This document shows positions 43,493 to 45,142 of a stretch of DNA of 45,142 nt, in pieces (position 1 is the stretch's first letter; every line of letters begins with the position of its first letter). Position numbers and translations under genes: made by a program. Origin of the DNA: Streptomyces sp. SM10 (GTDB lineage: Bacteria > Actinomycetota > Actinomycetes > Streptomycetales > Streptomycetaceae). The stretch spans positions 1 through 45,142 of the forward strand of contig NZ_NEUF01000052.1 of NCBI RefSeq assembly GCF_002910915.1. The letters are read 5' to 3'. A model generated the notes under the pieces. The model did no database searches, had not been told where the DNA came from, and worked only from the letters and a program-made list of their open reading frames with translations.

Positions 43493-44607
43493 AGGACCAC
43501 CTCCAGAGCGTTGACGGCGGCGACCACCCGCTCCAGGTCCTCCTGGCCGAGGGAGGGGTGCACGGGCAGCGAGAGGACCTCGGCGGCGGCCCGCTCGGTC
43601 TCCGGGAGGTCCCAGAGACGGCCGGCCTTCTGGTCCGGCTCCCAGTAGGGCTTGAGCCGGTGGATCGGCGTCGGGTAGTAGACCGCGTGCCCGATGCCCG
43701 CTTCGGCCAGCTGCGCCGCCGCGGAGTCCCGGGAGCCGGGGACGCGCACGGTGTACTGGTGGTAGACGTGCCGGGCGCCCTCGGCGACCGGCGGCGTGGT
43801 GACGCCGGGAGCGGTGATGTGCGTGTCGAGGTGGTCGGCGTTGGCCCGGCGCCGCTCGGTCCATTCCCCGATCCTGGCGAGCTGCACGCGGCCGACGGCG
43901 GCGGAGACGTCCGTCATCCGCAGGTTGGCACCGATGATCTCGTTGGCGTAGCGCTGCTCCATGCCCTGGTTGCGCAGCAGGCGCAGGGTCCGGGCCAGTG
44001 CCGGGTCGGCGGTGGTGACCATGCCGCCCTCGAGGGAGTGCATGTTCTTGGTCGGGTAGAAGCTGAAGGCGCCGCCCGCACCGAACGCCCCGACCGGAGT
44101 CCCGTCCAGTGCCGCGGCGTGCGCCTGGCAGGCGTCCTCGACCACGGCGAGGCGGTGCTCGTCGGCCACGCGCATGAGCCGGCCCATCGCGGCCGGGTGC
44201 CCGTAGAGGTGCACCGGCATGACCGCGGCGGTGCGGGGCGTGATCGCGGCCTCCACGGCGGCCGGGTCGAGGCCGAAGCTCCCCCGCTCGATGTCGGCGA
44301 AGACCACGTCGGCACCGGTCAGCCGTACCGCGTTCGCGGACGCCGCGAAGGAGAACGAGGGGACGATCACCTCGTCGCCCCTGCCGATGCCCAGGGCGAG
44401 GAGCAGCAGGTAAAGGGCCGATGTGCCGGAGTTGACCGCGACGCAGTGCCGTCCGTCCACCAGGCCGGAGAAGTCCTCCTCGAAGCCCGCGACCTCGGGA
44501 CCCTGCACGACGCGACCGCTGCGCATCACACGGACCACGGCCTCGATCTCGGCCTCCCCGATGACGGGACTGGCTGCGGGAACCGGCTGCTCGTTGATGC
44601 TCGCCAT
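43489..44607 (-). CDS. DegT/DnrJ/EryC1/StrS aminotransferase, WbpE-like
   Basis: 372 aa PLP-dependent sugar aminotransferase. NSGTSALYLLLLAL, EVIVPSFSFAASANAV, VEDACQAHAA and Lys187 in FSFYPTKNMHSLEGGM (internal aldimine) are intact. In the WbpE role it would convert UDP-3-keto-GlcNAcA to the 3-amino sugar with glutamate. ATG at 44607 has a near-perfect AAGGAGGT five bases upstream, the strongest ribosome site in the locus. First gene of the five-gene overlapping operon; an AT-rich palindrome lies about 75 bp upstream. Confidence 0.9.
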   Translation of the reverse strand: MASINEQPVPAASPVIGEAEIEAVVRVMRSGRVVQGPEVAGFEEDFSGLVDGRHCVAVNSGTSALYLLLLALGIGRGDEVIVPSFSFAASANAVRLTGADVVFADIERGSFGLDPAAVEAAITPRTAAVMPVHLYGHPAAMGRLMRVADEHRLAVVEDACQAHAAALDGTPVGAFGAGGAFSFYPTKNMHSLEGGMVTTADPALARTLRLLRNQGMEQRYANEIIGANLRMTDVSAAVGRVQLARIGEWTERRRANADHLDTHITAPGVTTPPVAEGARHVYHQYTVRVPGSRDSAAAQLAEAGIGHAVYYPTPIHRLKPYWEPDQKAGRLWDLPETERAAAEVLSLPVHPSLGQEDLERVVAAVNALEVVL

Positions 44608-44681
44608 CGACGACCTCCTTGACGAGTGCGCGGATCGCGCGCTCCTCGCCCTGCCATACCAGGGATGCATCGAATCATGAC

Positions 44682-44697
44682 ACATATGGACATATGT
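44682..44697. promoter_or_regulatory. operator-like palindrome upstream of the diacetamido-uronate operon
   Basis: ACATATG-GA-CATATGT: 7-bp perfect arms with a 2-bp centre, in a locally AT-rich patch between the rne terminator and the aminotransferase start. Such symmetry in a GC-rich genome suggests a repressor or activator site; no regulator gene is adjacent. Confidence 0.45.
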
Positions 44698-44749
44698 AGC
44701 GCAGGGATGAGGTTCCACCGCTGTCGGGCGACCCGGGGCCGGTACAACA

Positions 44750-44788
44750 CACGTGTCCCGCCCCGAAGCGCTCGGGGCGGGACACGTG
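44750..44788 (-). terminator. rne terminator
   Basis: 15-bp perfect arms CACGTGTCCCGCCCC (44750-44764) and its complement (44774-44788), extendable by two more pairs around a 5-base loop, 18 bp past the stop of the RNase gene. No T-tract. Confidence 0.85.
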
Positions 44789-44806
44789 GGGCCGTCAGCG
44801 GCTCGG

Positions 44807-45142
44807 CTACTCGCTCTCGCCGGTACGCGCGGAGGCTGCCGCGGAGGGCGACGACTGCTCGGCGGCGACGGTCTTCTTCGCCGCCGCCTTCTTGGTGGTC
44901 GTCTTCTTCGCGGCGGTCTTCTTCGCGACCGTCTTGGCGGCGGTCTTCTTGGTGGCCGCCTTCTTCGCCGTGGCCTTCTTCGCGGTCTTCCGCGCAGCGG
45001 CCTTCTTCACCGGAGCTTCCGATTCCGAAGCCTCGGCGCCGGCGGCGCCGGTCGCCTCGGAGTCGCCCGCGACCACGACGACCGCGGCCTCGTCGGCCCC
45101 TGACGGCGAGCCTGCCGGGGCGGTGGCCTTGCGGGTCGCCCG
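44807..45142 (-). CDS. rne: C-terminus of RNase E/G (partial)
   Basis: The frame is open from the right edge to the TGA at 44807, giving the last 111 residues. They are almost wholly low complexity: an Ala/Ser/Glu-rich part, then repeated KKTAAKK-type Lys/Ala/Thr motifs, ending ASARTGESE. This resembles the basic tail of streptomycete RNase ES, whose gene normally lies directly upstream of rplU. The catalytic domain is outside the window, so identity rests on the tail and on gene order (Lys/Ala tails also occur in other proteins). The 7.5-kb glycan operon separates it from rplU. Confidence 0.7.
   Translation of the reverse strand, partial: RATRKATAPAGSPSGADEAAVVVVAGDSEATGAAGAEASESEAPVKKAAARKTAKKATAKKAATKKTAAKTVAKKTAAKKTTTKKAAAKKTVAAEQSSPSAAASARTGESE

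Overview
The window is high-GC actinobacterial chromosome, almost certainly Streptomyces. The signs are extreme third-position GC, many GTG starts, a gene order (leuS ... rsfS-LytR/Lcp-nadD-M48 protease-proA-proB-obg-rpmA-rplU-rne) that follows the S. coelicolor SCO2571-SCO2599 neighbourhood as I recall it, and two lineage-specific membrane proteins of the SCO2583/SCO2584 type.

Layout. 1-5,300: an open frame cut by the left edge with a (GGGGCC)n tract, a DegV protein, a small membrane protein, and leuS preceded by a transcription attenuator with a 12-aa Leu-rich leader peptide. 5,500-8,400: a coupled pair, a four-His cytochrome-b-like membrane protein and a NuoF-like flavoprotein fused to a ferredoxin. 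8,400-9,400: two identical tRNA-Ala(GGC) genes bracketing a small zinc-ribbon protein and a possible 45-aa gene. 9,500-13,100: histidine phosphatase, rsfS, a LytR-CpsA-Psr type protein (PdtA position) and nadD. 13,100-17,000: two tiny membrane proteins, an M48 protease and two related membrane proteins. 17,000-20,220: proA, an unknown gene, proB.

20,454-34,600 is a cell-wall glycopolymer locus between proB and obg: a bifunctional CDP-ribitol synthase-like protein (cytidylyltransferase + SDR), a membrane-anchored TagF/TarL-like polyol-phosphate polymerase, two TarS-like glycosyltransferases, all four dTDP-L-rhamnose genes, a methyltransferase of the deoxysugar O-methyltransferase family and a polysaccharide pyruvyltransferase-family protein. 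34,880-37,051 is obg-rpmA-rplU. 37,344-44,607 is a second glycan locus between rplU and rne: the four enzymes expected to make UDP-2,3-diacetamido-2,3-dideoxy-glucuronic acid (WbpA/WbpB/WbpE/WbpD types) with two glycosyltransferases in a tightly overlapping operon. The right edge carries the Lys/Ala-rich C-terminus of an RNase E/G.

Interpretation (inference): the two sugar loci flanking the housekeeping obg operon, with the Lcp-type protein and SCO2583/2584-type proteins nearby, look like a biosynthetic neighbourhood for an anionic wall polymer built on a ribitol-phosphate-like backbone decorated with (possibly O-methylated) rhamnose, and perhaps a diacetamido-uronic acid. No flippase, ABC exporter or initiating transferase is in the window. 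I see no CRISPR array, insertion sequence, phage gene or rRNA. Only one stretch longer than 300 bp (15,804-16,398) lacks a convincing gene; it holds a 38-bp repeat pair and a hairpin.
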